Both the position numbers and the translations under genes were made by a program. Shown one piece after another: positions 25,587-35,512 of a stretch of DNA of 64,000 bases. The DNA lies in NCBI RefSeq assembly GCF_026314945.1, contig NZ_CP111121.1, forward strand, positions 3,968,001-4,032,000, given 5' to 3'. Numbering within the stretch: position 1 is the first letter of the stretch; every line of letters starts with the position of its first letter. Source of the DNA: Chryseobacterium fluminis (GTDB lineage Bacteria; Bacteroidota; Bacteroidia; Flavobacteriales; Weeksellaceae). The notes under the pieces are model-generated. The model saw nothing but the letters and a program-made list of their open reading frames with translations, did not search any database and was not told the origin of the DNA.

Positions 25587-26999
25587 TTATTGTTTCTCAG
25601 TTATTTTTTTTACAATATCATTAAAATAAATTTCGATATTATCGTAATTCTGATCCAGATCTCTTCCGTTGGCATTGGCCACTCTTGGATTTAATTGGTT
25701 CTTCATTTCCCATTCATCAGGCATTCCGTCCTCATCAGAATCGGGTAGAGGTTTTCCTGTTTTCAGATCCGGGAATCCACCTGCATCTTTCTGAGAATCG
25801 ATGATTCCATTGCTGCTGCCTTTTGAACCTTTATAAGTGAAGCTTCCGTTTTTTATATCCTGTAAAACATGAAGATCTACTGCATCTCTCACGAGGCTTG
25901 CCCCTCCAACCTGCAATGTTTTATGATAGGCTTCTTTCGGAGTATCCGTTTTTACATTATTCTGAATAGCATGAGGCTGACTGATTTTTATCTTGCTTTT
26001 ATCCTGAGCCGTCAGGTTATAAGAAGGTTTCATCTGGGCAAAAACGCCTTGTGTCCAGTTGTCTTTTGTGATTTCAGGATTTCCTTCCATCACATTTCCG
26101 CTGATGTAATATTTCCCCCAGATGTTGTAAACTTCGGTTTCGGGTTTTTCATTTTTATCGATGGCCACAATTCGGTCTTTGGTCAGCGTTGCAGGACCCG
26201 GTTTGTAGTAATTATTGACGATGTTTACATTCATTCCTTCACCTCCATACAAATTGTTGTGTCCCCAGTTGTAGATCACATTATTTCTGAAATCCGTAAG
26301 GTCAGTCAGGGCAAATTTACTTCCTGCATACTCTCCGAGTCTTGGATTTCTGCTGTCGTGATGGGCGTAGATATTATGGTGAAAAGATGCAAATTTTCCT
26401 CCTGCAATTCCGCCATATCCGTGAGCGCCTTTCTGATGGGCAGAGTTTCTTAAACTTTCCGTGATGATGCACCATTGAAGGGTTGTATTTTCATTAACAT
26501 AGATCGAAACCGTCTCATCCGTAGACCAGCTCATCGAACAATGATCTACGATCAGGTTTTTTATGAATCTTGCCCCTAACGCATCACCTTCGAAATTTTT
26601 CTGATCACCCATTCTGAAACGCATGTAACGTATAACCACATGATCTGCACCTATAAAAGTTTCGTAGTTGGCCACCGTAATTCCGTCTCCGGGAGCAGTT
26701 TGTCCTGCAATGGTTACATTGCCCTCTTTAATTTTCAATGGCGATTCCAGGTAAATGGTCCCGCCCGTTTTAAAGACAATATATCTTGGCCCTTTCTGGT
26801 CCAAAGCATATCTCAGAGTTCCTTCTGAACCGTCATCCGTTAGTTTTGTCACGAAATAAACCTGTCCGCCGCGGCCCCCTGTAGTATATCTTCCGAAACC
26901 TTCTGCACCCGGGAAACTCAACACTTGCTGAGCATTTGCCCATGTGGAAATACCGGATAAAATTGCTATGGTGGAGAGCTTTATGAAGTGTTTTTTCAT
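25587..26999 (-). CDS. pectate lyase, polysaccharide lyase family 1
   Basis: This 470-residue exported right-handed beta-helix protein (signal ending ANAQ) starts its mature part with FPGAEGFGRYTTGGRGG and carries MSWSTDETVSIY and HHDSRNPRLGEY, the Ca-binding and catalytic Arg regions of PL1. A DSDEDGMPDEWE calcium-loop-like motif near 425-436 resembles a thrombospondin type 3 or dockerin-like loop. It cuts polygalacturonate by beta-elimination. It complements the PL10 enzyme and GH28. Confidence 0.88.
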   Translation of the reverse strand: MKKHFIKLSTIAILSGISTWANAQQVLSFPGAEGFGRYTTGGRGGQVYFVTKLTDDGSEGTLRYALDQKGPRYIVFKTGGTIYLESPLKIKEGNVTIAGQTAPGDGITVANYETFIGADHVVIRYMRFRMGDQKNFEGDALGARFIKNLIVDHCSMSWSTDETVSIYVNENTTLQWCIITESLRNSAHQKGAHGYGGIAGGKFASFHHNIYAHHDSRNPRLGEYAGSKFALTDLTDFRNNVIYNWGHNNLYGGEGMNVNIVNNYYKPGPATLTKDRIVAIDKNEKPETEVYNIWGKYYISGNVMEGNPEITKDNWTQGVFAQMKPSYNLTAQDKSKIKISQPHAIQNNVKTDTPKEAYHKTLQVGGASLVRDAVDLHVLQDIKNGSFTYKGSKGSSNGIIDSQKDAGGFPDLKTGKPLPDSDEDGMPDEWEMKNQLNPRVANANGRDLDQNYDNIEIYFNDIVKKITEKQ

Positions 27000-27039
27000 G
27001 ACTGAAAATTCTTTGGTGTTTCTGAGGTTGGGAGTCGAT

Positions 27040-28062
27040 TTATTTCGGACTTTTTTTAAGGTTCCAGTGATCTTTTCCTCCTAAAATATTCTGCAGGGTG
27101 TATTTCTTTTTTTCTTCCTTTGTCAGCTGGTGCGACCAAGGGACTCTCGTGGAAATCCCGGCTCCGCTTCCTTTTGAATTGAATTCTGCATAGAAAGTGG
27201 TTTTCTCGGCATCAGGCTTATTCCAGTTATGCCACCCTTCAGGTTTTATCGTTGAACTGATTTCACAATCGATGAAAACCGTTTTTGCAAAAGGCCTCCA
27301 GGGTCTTCCTAAATACACGGAGTGTTCCTTAGCATTTCCGGTAATTTTTGAATTGATAAAAACAAATCCGAATTCGTTTTCCTGTGGAGTAGAAGCGGCA
27401 GTCACATAGCTTGCTGTTTCTTTGGAGTAGATGGTGCAGTTTTCAAAAACAGCGGTTCCGGCTCCGAAAATATAATCGGTAGTACCTTCGATATAGCAGT
27501 TTTTAAAATAATTTCTTGAGGGTTTTGTTTTATCAGGTGAATCCTGAGCGCCTTTTAAGTATACCGTATCCTGGTTTCCCAAAAATCTGCAGTTCTCGAA
27601 AATGATCCGGTCACCGGAAGTCAGGATGGTTACAGCCTGTCCGACTCTTCCCGAGCTGTTTTCAAAGGTGATGTTTTTTGCTGTAAAGTCATTGGAATAA
27701 ATAAAAATCGTGGAAGAACCTGTCGTTCCGATATCTTTTCCTTCAGCATTCTTTTTTGAAGCAAAATCATCATAGGTGATGATGGTATTCTGAGGGTTTT
27801 CTCCTTCCAGTATAATGGCCCCTTTTGTTTCAGGGATGATAATTTTTTCTTTATAAACTCCGGATTTTATTATAATTTTTGTTCTTGTCAGAGACCCGTT
27901 TTCAGCTGCATCTACCGCTTGTTGTATGGTGGTAAAGTTGCCTTTTCCGTCTTTTGAAACCACGATTGTTTTATCGGCAGCTTTAAAAGAAAGAAGACTT
28001 AACAATAGTATAGAAAATACTGAAATAAAGGTAAGATTTTTATAAATCCGGGGAGTTTTCAT
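27040..28062 (-). CDS. pectinesterase (CE8), copy 2
   Basis: This 340-residue protein has an N-terminal hydrophobic signal or anchor segment (about 9-28) and CE8 motifs GQAVTILTSGD, GNQDTVYLKG, EGTTDYIFGAG and LGRPWRPFAKTV. It demethylates homogalacturonan. It is the first enzyme gene after susD in the minus-strand arm, so it is expected to be strongly expressed with the importer. Confidence 0.9.
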   Translation of the reverse strand: MKTPRIYKNLTFISVFSILLLSLLSFKAADKTIVVSKDGKGNFTTIQQAVDAAENGSLTRTKIIIKSGVYKEKIIIPETKGAIILEGENPQNTIITYDDFASKKNAEGKDIGTTGSSTIFIYSNDFTAKNITFENSSGRVGQAVTILTSGDRIIFENCRFLGNQDTVYLKGAQDSPDKTKPSRNYFKNCYIEGTTDYIFGAGTAVFENCTIYSKETASYVTAASTPQENEFGFVFINSKITGNAKEHSVYLGRPWRPFAKTVFIDCEISSTIKPEGWHNWNKPDAEKTTFYAEFNSKGSGAGISTRVPWSHQLTKEEKKKYTLQNILGGKDHWNLKKSPK

Positions 28063-28145
28063 AAAGTTTTAAATTTGTTTAAAATACAGACTTAACCTGG
28101 GGCTAAGCCTGTATTCTTAACTTGATATGAATGTACTTTTAATGT

Positions 28146-29969
28146 CTAATAGCCGTAATCCTGAGTAAGATTATAGTTTGAGTTTACCACATCCAACGCT
28201 AATGGAAGCAATTCTTTTCTGTTGGGCTGGAAATAATAGGCATAACTCTTAATGGGGTCACCACTGATGTATGGCTGCGTCATGGCAAGTCTCCAGTTTA
28301 CTTTTGTATAGCCGGAAGGTGTTGCCACACTTTGGTTCGGCGTGTAGAAAATATCTGATTTTGCAACTCCTGTTGCAGTATAGAAATCGATATCCGAAAT
28401 GTTCTGTTGAGCCGTTTTGGTTTTGTCGTAGGCTACTTTCTTATAGAAAATATATTCCGGAACATTCGCGTACTCGCCTGTACCATTCATAAACTGGGTA
28501 AGCTTAGCTCTTGTTTCATTAATTTTGGTTTCTAACAGATTCCAACGGATCAAATCATATTTTCTCAGTCCTTCCCCTCCGAATTCCAATTGTCTTTCCT
28601 TTACAATATAATTGAAGAAGGCGGTTTTGCCTGTAGGAATGGTTCCTACCTGACCTAGATTACCCGTGTACGCTCTTCGTCTCACCGCCATTACTGCGTC
28701 GATCGCTTCCTGGGAAGGAGAGCCGTGCAATTCGTTATCTGCTTCCGCGAACATTAACAGGATATCCGAATATCTTAATAGAGGCCAGTCGATACCCAGG
28801 TTCTGGGAAGTACCGGTAATATTGGACCATGATTTTCTGAATTTCCCGTCATTCCAGTTGATGGAAGTCTGAAGTTCCTCCTGTTTTGTCGTGTTGACTC
28901 TGAAGATGGCAATATTGATATCTCTTCTCAGATCGTATTTGCTGAATTCATAAAAATAAGTCGGGATGGCACTGATACCTCCTGAAGATTTCCAGTCGGT
29001 GTCATCATGTCTGAGACCATTGTAGTAACCGATTTTACTGTCTGTTCTGGAGTTTCCTCCGAATGCTCCGATAGCATAGATAACCTCGTTCGTTGCATCC
29101 TGAGAATTGGTATGTAAAGATCTGAATAAACCTTCGTAGCTTGGATTTAACTGATGCTGTCCGGAATTGATGATATCTTTACATTCATCATAAGCGATCT
29201 GATAATATTTTTGAGGATTGGATCCCTGCAGCATTTGCTGTGGTGCTCTTCTTAATGAGTAACCAGCTCTTGCAAGCGCGATTCGTGCTCTCAGTCCTTT
29301 AACGGCTCCTTTCGAAATTCTCTGAGCAGTGGTGCCTCCTTCTGATCTCCATGGAACCAGACTTTCAGCCCTTAACAAATCATCGAGAATTTTATCATAG
29401 ATGATGTCTCTGTCTGTTTTCGGAAGGTATAAGTCTGGAAGATCTGCTGAAGGAACATCCTGAAAAGGTACATCGCCCCAGTTCTTGATAAGATCAGAAT
29501 AGAACTGAGCTCTAAGCGTTAAAGCTTCACCCAGATACCTGTCCATAAGTTTTTTATCTGCATCGGAACCTGTTTTATAAACCGGTGAAAGCGGAATATT
29601 TTTAATAACAAGGTTGGCTCGCTCAATACCTGCGTAGGTATCTAAAAAAGGTCTTAAAAGTTCTGTATTGGTAGTAATAGCCCCAAAACAGCTGATTCCT
29701 CTTCTGTCATTGGCATTATAGTCTCCGGAAGTTCTTAGATCATCTCCGGATTGGGTAAGGATAAGATTCATTCTCTGGCCATAGGTATTATCACCCATCG
29801 TTGCGTTATAAACGCCAACCAATGCAGAGAAAGTGTCGGAAGCAGAGTCGAATTGTTGTGCTTCTGCGGTGTTGGATAAGCTTTCCACATCCAGATACTG
29901 GTCGCATGAACTTAAAGATATTAATCCTGCAATGGAAAAGACTATAGCTAAAAATTTATTCTTCTTCAT
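28146..29969 (-). CDS. susD: SusD/RagB-family surface glycan-binding lipoprotein
   Basis: This 607-residue lipoprotein (LSSCDQYLD at the N-terminus) has SusD-like helical repeats with KNIPLSPVY, GEALTLRAQFYSDLIKNWGDVPF and, in the C-terminal half, LLRYSDILLMFAEADNE and KERQLEFGGEGLRKYDLIRWN. It would sit on the cell surface as lid of the SusC pore and bind pectin oligosaccharides. It follows the susC-type gene with an 11-nt gap. Confidence 0.92.
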   Translation of the reverse strand: MKKNKFLAIVFSIAGLISLSSCDQYLDVESLSNTAEAQQFDSASDTFSALVGVYNATMGDNTYGQRMNLILTQSGDDLRTSGDYNANDRRGISCFGAITTNTELLRPFLDTYAGIERANLVIKNIPLSPVYKTGSDADKKLMDRYLGEALTLRAQFYSDLIKNWGDVPFQDVPSADLPDLYLPKTDRDIIYDKILDDLLRAESLVPWRSEGGTTAQRISKGAVKGLRARIALARAGYSLRRAPQQMLQGSNPQKYYQIAYDECKDIINSGQHQLNPSYEGLFRSLHTNSQDATNEVIYAIGAFGGNSRTDSKIGYYNGLRHDDTDWKSSGGISAIPTYFYEFSKYDLRRDINIAIFRVNTTKQEELQTSINWNDGKFRKSWSNITGTSQNLGIDWPLLRYSDILLMFAEADNELHGSPSQEAIDAVMAVRRRAYTGNLGQVGTIPTGKTAFFNYIVKERQLEFGGEGLRKYDLIRWNLLETKINETRAKLTQFMNGTGEYANVPEYIFYKKVAYDKTKTAQQNISDIDFYTATGVAKSDIFYTPNQSVATPSGYTKVNWRLAMTQPYISGDPIKSYAYYFQPNRKELLPLALDVVNSNYNLTQDYGY

Positions 29970-29980
29970 AATAATAGGGT

Positions 29981-32900
29981 TTAAAAAGTGATATCAACTC
30001 CGGATAAGATAAATCTGCTGCGTGGATAGGCAGCATAATCTACCCCGGGGGTTAAAGGGTTTCTTCTTGTATTGGCTTCCGGATCATATCCTGAGTATCC
30101 GGTGATGGTAAATACGTTGTTCATGGTAAAATACAATCTGAAATTTGAAAGACCCAGTTGTTTGGTAAATTCTTTTCCAAGGGAATAACCGATAGTAACG
30201 TTATTTAATCTTAAAAAAGAACCGTCTTCGATAGCATACGAGTGTAAGAAATAGGCACCTGCAGGAGGAGTCCATCCGGTAGTATTGGCATTAAGAGCGG
30301 CCAAAGCAGCGGGATCATTCACCTTTTGCCCTGCATCATCAAACCATCTCCATCGGTCTGCCACCTCAGCAAGCATATTGTTGTCTCTATATAAATATTG
30401 AGTTGAATATTCGATTTTATTGGCATTATACACTTTATTTCCGACCGAAAAGTTGAATAGTAAGCTCATGTCCCAGTTTCTGTAACGGAAAGTCTGGTTG
30501 AAACCACCGTAGAACTTAGGTTGTGCATTTCCTAAATCAGTCATATCCTTATTGTCGATGATGCCGTCACCATTCAAATCCTGAAGTTTCAGATCTCCAG
30601 GCTGTACCAGTTTCGCACCATTGGCTGCCGCAGCAGAACTTGGAATACCTGCTTTTAAAGTATATACCTGCGTAGCAGCGTTATAATCGAAATCACTTAC
30701 CTCATATCTTCCTGCCGTCTGGTATCCCCAGTAGGTACCTACAGGCTTACCTACCTGTACCAGGAAGTCATTCAGGCTGTTTTGCCATCCTGAAGGATAA
30801 AGGTAAGAAAAAGAGCTTGGCGAAGCATTGTCACCCAGACTTTGAATGGTATTTCTGTTTGACGAAATATTGGCATCCATTTTCCAGGTGAATTTATCAT
30901 TGCTGATAAGGGTACTTCCTATGGAAAATTCAATTCCTTTATTTGTAGTGCTTCCGGAGTTTTGGTATTGATATTCGTATCCTGTGGTTTTAGGAATCTG
31001 TGCTAAAAGTAACAAGTCTTTGGTGTCGGTCTGATACAAATCAAGGGTTCCGTAAATTCTTCCTTTAAATAATCCGAAGTCTAAACCAATATTTTTAGAC
31101 GTTGCAGATTCCCACTTTACGTTTTTATTCGCCAGGATGTTTCCGGTTGTCGCACCGGGGGTTACATTGCTTCCGAATGCATATCCGTAATCAGAAGATG
31201 TTATAAAGAAGGTATCATACAGGAAAGATCCGATCCTGTTATTTCCTGAAAGTCCGTATCCCAAACGAAGTTTTAATTCGCTGACTGTTTTATTGCCTTT
31301 TAAGAAATCTTCTTCGGTGATCTTCCAGGCTGCAGAAGCGGCAGGGAAATATCCCCATCGGTTTCCGGGCCCGAAAACACTGGAACCATCTGCTCTCATG
31401 GAAGCGGTAAGGATATATTTATTTTTGAAAATATAATTGGCTCTCCCAAAAAATGATGCCAGACGATCGGGGTTTCTTCCCGCTCTCGGTGCATCCTGAA
31501 CCAATCCTCCCGGGGGAGACGCCGACTGAATGTTGGCAAATGCCTCCTGAGCGCTGATAGATTTGGGAAACCACTTAATGGTCATTGCTAACGATTCGCC
31601 GTCAGTTTTTACAATTTCCTGACCGGCTAATAGATCTACTTTATGATTACCGAATGTTTTTCTGTAATTTAAAGTATTGGTATTCGTGATTCTTCTTGTT
31701 TGAGATTTACTTAAAAGAACAACCGGCTGATCGTTATTTTGTCTTGCAACGGATGTTATCGGTCCGGAAAACTGATTGATGTATTCATCTCTCTGTACAT
31801 ATCCGATCACACTTCTGAATGTAAAATCTTTACTGATTTTGTATTCTATGGTCCCGTTAAGTAGTAAATCATTTCTGCCATTTTCCTTGATCTCGTTATT
31901 GGCTAAAAGGACAGGGTTTACAAGATTGGTCTCATTGGCAAACAATGGGTCGAAATCATCCACATCTACTGAAGAACCTCCTTCAAAAGGCTGATACCTG
32001 ACCGCATTTCTAAGCCTGTTGGTACTTTGTGAACCCGTAGATGATGTTCCCGCTCCGAAAATCGTCTGTCTGCTGTACCTGGCATTCAGGGTCATATTCA
32101 ATTTCTTGGAAATCTCGTAATCATACTTGAAGTTGGCCATATTTCTTTTGAAGCCGGATCCGATCATGATTCCGTCTTCCTCCACATTATTTAACGATAA
32201 AGAGAAAGAAGAATTATCAGACCCTCCGGTGACAGAGAGGTTATGAGTAAAGTTAAATGCTTCTCTTCCGAATACTTCATCCTGCCAGTCTCTTTTTTTT
32301 ACGGTCTTGTAGTCTTCAAGCTGATCATACGTACCGTATCTTGCTACAAATGCATCCATATCGGTCTGTACGCCACCCTTATTATATACTTCATACTGAT
32401 AGAGCACAAATTGATAGGGATCTAATACGTCAATGGTATTCTGTATTTTTCTTACGCCTAAAAATCCGTTATAATTAATCAGTGTTTTAGCTCTTTTACG
32501 GCCTCCTTTCGTTGTAATCAAAACAACTCCGTTAGCTCCTCTGGCTCCATAGATATTGGTAGAAGAGGCATCTTTTAAAACCTCGATAGACTCAATCTCT
32601 TTTGGAGATAAGACCGATAGTGCATTATCCATCTGTACTCCATCCACGATATACAGGGGGGCATTGCTCCCCGTAATAGAATTACCTCCACGAATGACGA
32701 TATCCACATCAGCTCCCGGAGAGCCTTCACTTAATGAAACCTGTACCCCGGCCATTCTTCCCTGAATTGCTTCAGCAGCATTGGTGGAAGGCATATCTTT
32801 GATCGCATCTGCTTTTACAGAAGCAACAGAATTGGTAACATCTTTTTTAGAAACTTTGGTATATCCCACCAAAACCACCTCATCAATGTTTTTTTCGATT

Positions 32901-32995
32901 TCCTTTTTCGGTTCTTTTTCTTGAGCCATAGCAAGGACAGGAAGTAGAAAGACAGTTAAATATAACCACTTTATTGAATGTACTCTTTTATCCAT
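29981..32995 (-). CDS. susC: SusC/RagA-family TonB-linked outer-membrane transporter
   Basis: This 1004-residue protein has a signal peptide (ending AMAQ), a TonB-box-like EVVLVGY, a plug with IRGGNSITGSNAPLYIVDGV and VLKDASSTNIYGARGANGVVLITTKGG, and a long barrel. The usual N-terminal CarboxypepD_reg domain before the plug is absent: only about 15 residues separate the signal sequence from the TonB box. It imports oligogalacturonides with the SusD partner. It is the first gene of the minus-strand arm, divergent from kduI, with a LacI-type operator 125 nt upstream. Confidence 0.92.
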   Translation of the reverse strand: MDKRVHSIKWLYLTVFLLPVLAMAQEKEPKKEIEKNIDEVVLVGYTKVSKKDVTNSVASVKADAIKDMPSTNAAEAIQGRMAGVQVSLSEGSPGADVDIVIRGGNSITGSNAPLYIVDGVQMDNALSVLSPKEIESIEVLKDASSTNIYGARGANGVVLITTKGGRKRAKTLINYNGFLGVRKIQNTIDVLDPYQFVLYQYEVYNKGGVQTDMDAFVARYGTYDQLEDYKTVKKRDWQDEVFGREAFNFTHNLSVTGGSDNSSFSLSLNNVEEDGIMIGSGFKRNMANFKYDYEISKKLNMTLNARYSRQTIFGAGTSSTGSQSTNRLRNAVRYQPFEGGSSVDVDDFDPLFANETNLVNPVLLANNEIKENGRNDLLLNGTIEYKISKDFTFRSVIGYVQRDEYINQFSGPITSVARQNNDQPVVLLSKSQTRRITNTNTLNYRKTFGNHKVDLLAGQEIVKTDGESLAMTIKWFPKSISAQEAFANIQSASPPGGLVQDAPRAGRNPDRLASFFGRANYIFKNKYILTASMRADGSSVFGPGNRWGYFPAASAAWKITEEDFLKGNKTVSELKLRLGYGLSGNNRIGSFLYDTFFITSSDYGYAFGSNVTPGATTGNILANKNVKWESATSKNIGLDFGLFKGRIYGTLDLYQTDTKDLLLLAQIPKTTGYEYQYQNSGSTTNKGIEFSIGSTLISNDKFTWKMDANISSNRNTIQSLGDNASPSSFSYLYPSGWQNSLNDFLVQVGKPVGTYWGYQTAGRYEVSDFDYNAATQVYTLKAGIPSSAAAANGAKLVQPGDLKLQDLNGDGIIDNKDMTDLGNAQPKFYGGFNQTFRYRNWDMSLLFNFSVGNKVYNANKIEYSTQYLYRDNNMLAEVADRWRWFDDAGQKVNDPAALAALNANTTGWTPPAGAYFLHSYAIEDGSFLRLNNVTIGYSLGKEFTKQLGLSNFRLYFTMNNVFTITGYSGYDPEANTRRNPLTPGVDYAAYPRSRFILSGVDITF

Positions 32996-33120
32996 TTTAG
33001 TATCCTTATAGTTTTAATTCTTTGTTGAAAGTTTTCTCAATCTTTGTTTTTTTGTGGATTTTGTAAGTATTCTATGTTAATAATAGCGGTCAATATTTTA
33101 GAAGTCGTACGCTTTAGAGT

Positions 33121-33132
33121 GCAATCGATTGC
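33121..33132. promoter_or_regulatory. LacI-type operator GCAATCGATTGC upstream of susC
   Basis: A perfect 12-bp palindrome with central CG, as typical of LacI-family sites. It lies 126-137 nt before the susC start. Related sites precede kduI and xylA. Confidence 0.75.
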
Positions 33133-33804
33133 GTAATTGATCGTAATAAAATATCCTGGCTCCTAAACTAATATTATTTTCCAATACACAAAGAAAAAAA
33201 TATTATTTTTCTATTAATTTGACCGTTTGATTTATTAAAATTAAAAGCACAATCATTTCTTTGGTGAATTTAAATAGTTGTAAATGAATATTTTATATGA
33301 TTTATTAAGTTTAATACAAATTATACTTGAAAAGTAAAAAATCTATTAATTAACTATTTAAAAACTTAAAATTTGCTTAAAAATTGCTTAATTTTTATCA
33401 TAAAAAATTCCCAAAATTGTCAGGAGCGAGCCAAATTTTACTAAGTTACCTGATTTTTATCATCTTTTATAAAGATATAAACGGTCATATTTGATACTTA
33501 ATAATAATTATCGGTATTGTATATAAGATATAGCTTAAATTTCACATATGTTTATCAAATCATTATTCGATAATGACTGTTTTATTTTGGCATGATTTTA
33601 TATTAATACTTTAGTTCAACCTTTATTTTGGTAATTGTTCAATACCTTTTTTTCTCTTAATTTCTATTAAATTGCATAACGATTTTATTTTTTTGAACTG
33701 ACAGTCAGTATTTTATAAATTAAAATTAATTTTTTGTTAACTAATTGAAGAATAATGATATATTTATCCCATAAGTATTTCTATCAGATTTTAGTGTAAT
33801 TTAT

Positions 33805-33816
33805 GCAATCGATTAC
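33805..33816. promoter_or_regulatory. LacI-type operator GCAATCGATTAC upstream of kduI
   Basis: It lies 52-63 nt upstream of the kduI ATG and matches the site before xylA exactly over 12 bases; the symmetric GCAATCGATTGC is at 33121. The flanking bases extend to TGCAATCGATTACGCA. Confidence 0.75.
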
Positions 33817-33867
33817 GCAATGTATAACAGGTTTTGTTAAAACCGCAAAAGAAAAGTATAAAGCAGT

Positions 33868-34703
33868 ATGTTACAGTCAGAATTTCGTTACGCCCATCAT
33901 CCCGAAGATGTAAAAAAGTATACCACTGAAGATCTTAGGAGGGAGTTTCTAATCCATGATTTATTCAGTGAAGATAAAATCAAACTCGTCTATTCTATGT
34001 ACGACAGGCTCATTGTAGGAGGTATCATGCCTTCTGCACAGTCTTTAAGGCTGGAACCTACTGATGATCTGAAGGCTCAGCATTTTCTGGACAGAAGAGA
34101 ATTGGGATCATCAATGTGGGAGATGCCGGAAAAGTAACAGTAGACGGAGAAGTATATGAGCTTGGAAACAAAGAGGCCTTATACATCGGAAAAGGGGCAA
34201 AAGAAGTGGTTTTTGAAAAATCAGGCGATGCACAACCTTATTTTTACATCAACTCAGCGCCTGCACACCACACTTATCCTACCAAAAAAATTACAAAGGC
34301 TGAAGCCGAAATTGTAGAATTGGGTGAAGAAAAGTATGCTAATAAGCGTACCATCAATAAGCTAATTGTAAATTCTGTACTGGAAACCTGCCAGCTTCAG
34401 ATGGGAATGACCGAACTTCATCCTGGAAGCGTATGGAATACAATGCCTGCACATACCCATACCAGAAGAATGGAAGCTTATTTCTATTTCGACCTGGAAG
34501 AAGGACAGACGGTAAGCCACTTCATGGGACAGCCTGATGAAACGCGTCATATCTTTATGACCAACAGGCAGGCAGTACTGTCTCCGGAATGGTCTATTCA
34601 TTCGGGAGTAGGAACTTCCAATTATACTTTTATCTGGGGTATGGCCGGGGAAAATATGGACTACGGTGATATGGACGGTATCAAAACAAACGAACTAAAG
34701 TAA
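33868..34703 (+). pseudogene. kduI: 5-keto-4-deoxyuronate isomerase (KduI), frameshifted
   Basis: Two pieces in different frames together give a full KduI of about 278 residues, the normal length. The first piece (33868-34137) covers EFRYAHHPEDVKKY to FLDRRELG and then goes out of frame; the second picks up as [16 protein letters not shown] and carries the metal-binding [10 protein letters not shown] region to the C-terminus. One base is missing near 34105-34108: GGATCATCAAT should read GGA-ATC-ATC-AAT (G-I-I-N-V-G). KduI isomerises the linear keto-uronate from KdgF to 3-deoxy-D-glycero-2,5-hexodiulosonate for KduD. If real, the lesion would cut the lyase branch while leaving the saturated galacturonate branch; a base-call error is equally possible. 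Confidence 0.88.
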
Positions 34704-34711
34704 TTTTTCTG

Positions 34712-35494
34712 ATGAATTTATTTGATTTATCCGGTAAGGTAGCAGTCGTTACAGGCGGTACTCACGGATTAGGAATGGCCATGGCAGAAGGTCTGGCCGC
34801 TGCAGGTGCTGAACTGGCGATCACCAGTACAACCCCGTCAAAATTAGAGGAAGCTTTAAACTATTACCATTCTAAAGGATACCAGGCAACCGGATACCTT
34901 TTTGACGTAACGGACGAGCTGGAAGCCGCTCAGAAAGTAGCTTTAATGGAAGCTACCCATGGAAAAATAGACATCCTAGTCAACAATGCAGGAATCATCA
35001 AACGTATTCCCGCCATTGAAATGGACGTGGAAGACTTCAGAAAAGTAATTGATGTGGATCTTACGGGACCTTTTATCATGTCGAAATTAATTGGCAAACA
35101 TATGATAAAAAGAAAATCCGGAAAGATCATCAACATCTGCTCGATGATGAGTGAGCTGGGACGCGACAATGTAGTAGCATATGCTTCTGCTAAAGGCGGC
35201 CTGAAAATGCTTACCAAAAATCTGGCTACAGAATGGGCAAAACATAACATCCAGGTAAACGGAATCGGTCCCGGATATTTTGCTACTTCCCAGACAGAAC
35301 CAATACGGGTAGATGGACATCCTTTTAATGATTTTATCATCAGCAGAACGCCCGAAGGAAGATGGGGAAATCCCGAAGACCTTGCAGGAACAGCTATTTT
35401 CTTAGCTTCTGATGCCAGCAGATTCATCAACGGGCAGATTATTTACGTGGATGGAGGCATTTTGGCAACCATCGGGAAACCTGCTAATGAGTAA
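34712..35494 (+). CDS. kduD: 2-dehydro-3-deoxy-D-gluconate 5-dehydrogenase (KduD), SDR family
   Basis: This 260-residue short-chain dehydrogenase has TGGTHGLG (NAD(P) binding, about 15-22), NNAGI, the catalytic Ser (ICSMMSE) and YASAKGG (Tyr-x3-Lys), and ends with INGQIIYVDGGI. It reduces the 2,5-diketo acid from KduI to KDG. It starts 8 nt after kduI and precedes uxaC by 18 nt, so these genes form one operon. Confidence 0.88.
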   Translation: MNLFDLSGKVAVVTGGTHGLGMAMAEGLAAAGAELAITSTTPSKLEEALNYYHSKGYQATGYLFDVTDELEAAQKVALMEATHGKIDILVNNAGIIKRIPAIEMDVEDFRKVIDVDLTGPFIMSKLIGKHMIKRKSGKIINICSMMSELGRDNVVAYASAKGGLKMLTKNLATEWAKHNIQVNGIGPGYFATSQTEPIRVDGHPFNDFIISRTPEGRWGNPEDLAGTAIFLASDASRFINGQIIYVDGGILATIGKPANE

Positions 35495-35512
35495 CAACAG
35501 ATTCAAATTAGA

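Larger units (their letters stand above)
32996..33867. other. 872-nt divergent regulatory region between susC and kduI
   Basis: This long, very AT-rich gap holds no convincing gene. It carries two LacI-type palindromes, one near each flanking start (33121-33132 and 33805-33816). It must contain both divergent promoters and probably long untranslated leaders. I see no clear riboswitch or hairpin series. Confidence 0.7.

Noticed and set aside
25869..26453. 194-codon plus-strand frame
   Set aside because: It is antisense to the PL1 catalytic region and has no recognisable features.
33868..34703. Two separate genes, the second starting at 34116
   Set aside because: Together they form one normal-length KduI; the second has no own start context and the first ends in unrelated residues after the shift.
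34930..35430. 166-codon minus-strand frame
   Set aside because: It is antisense to kduD, a well-supported SDR gene.
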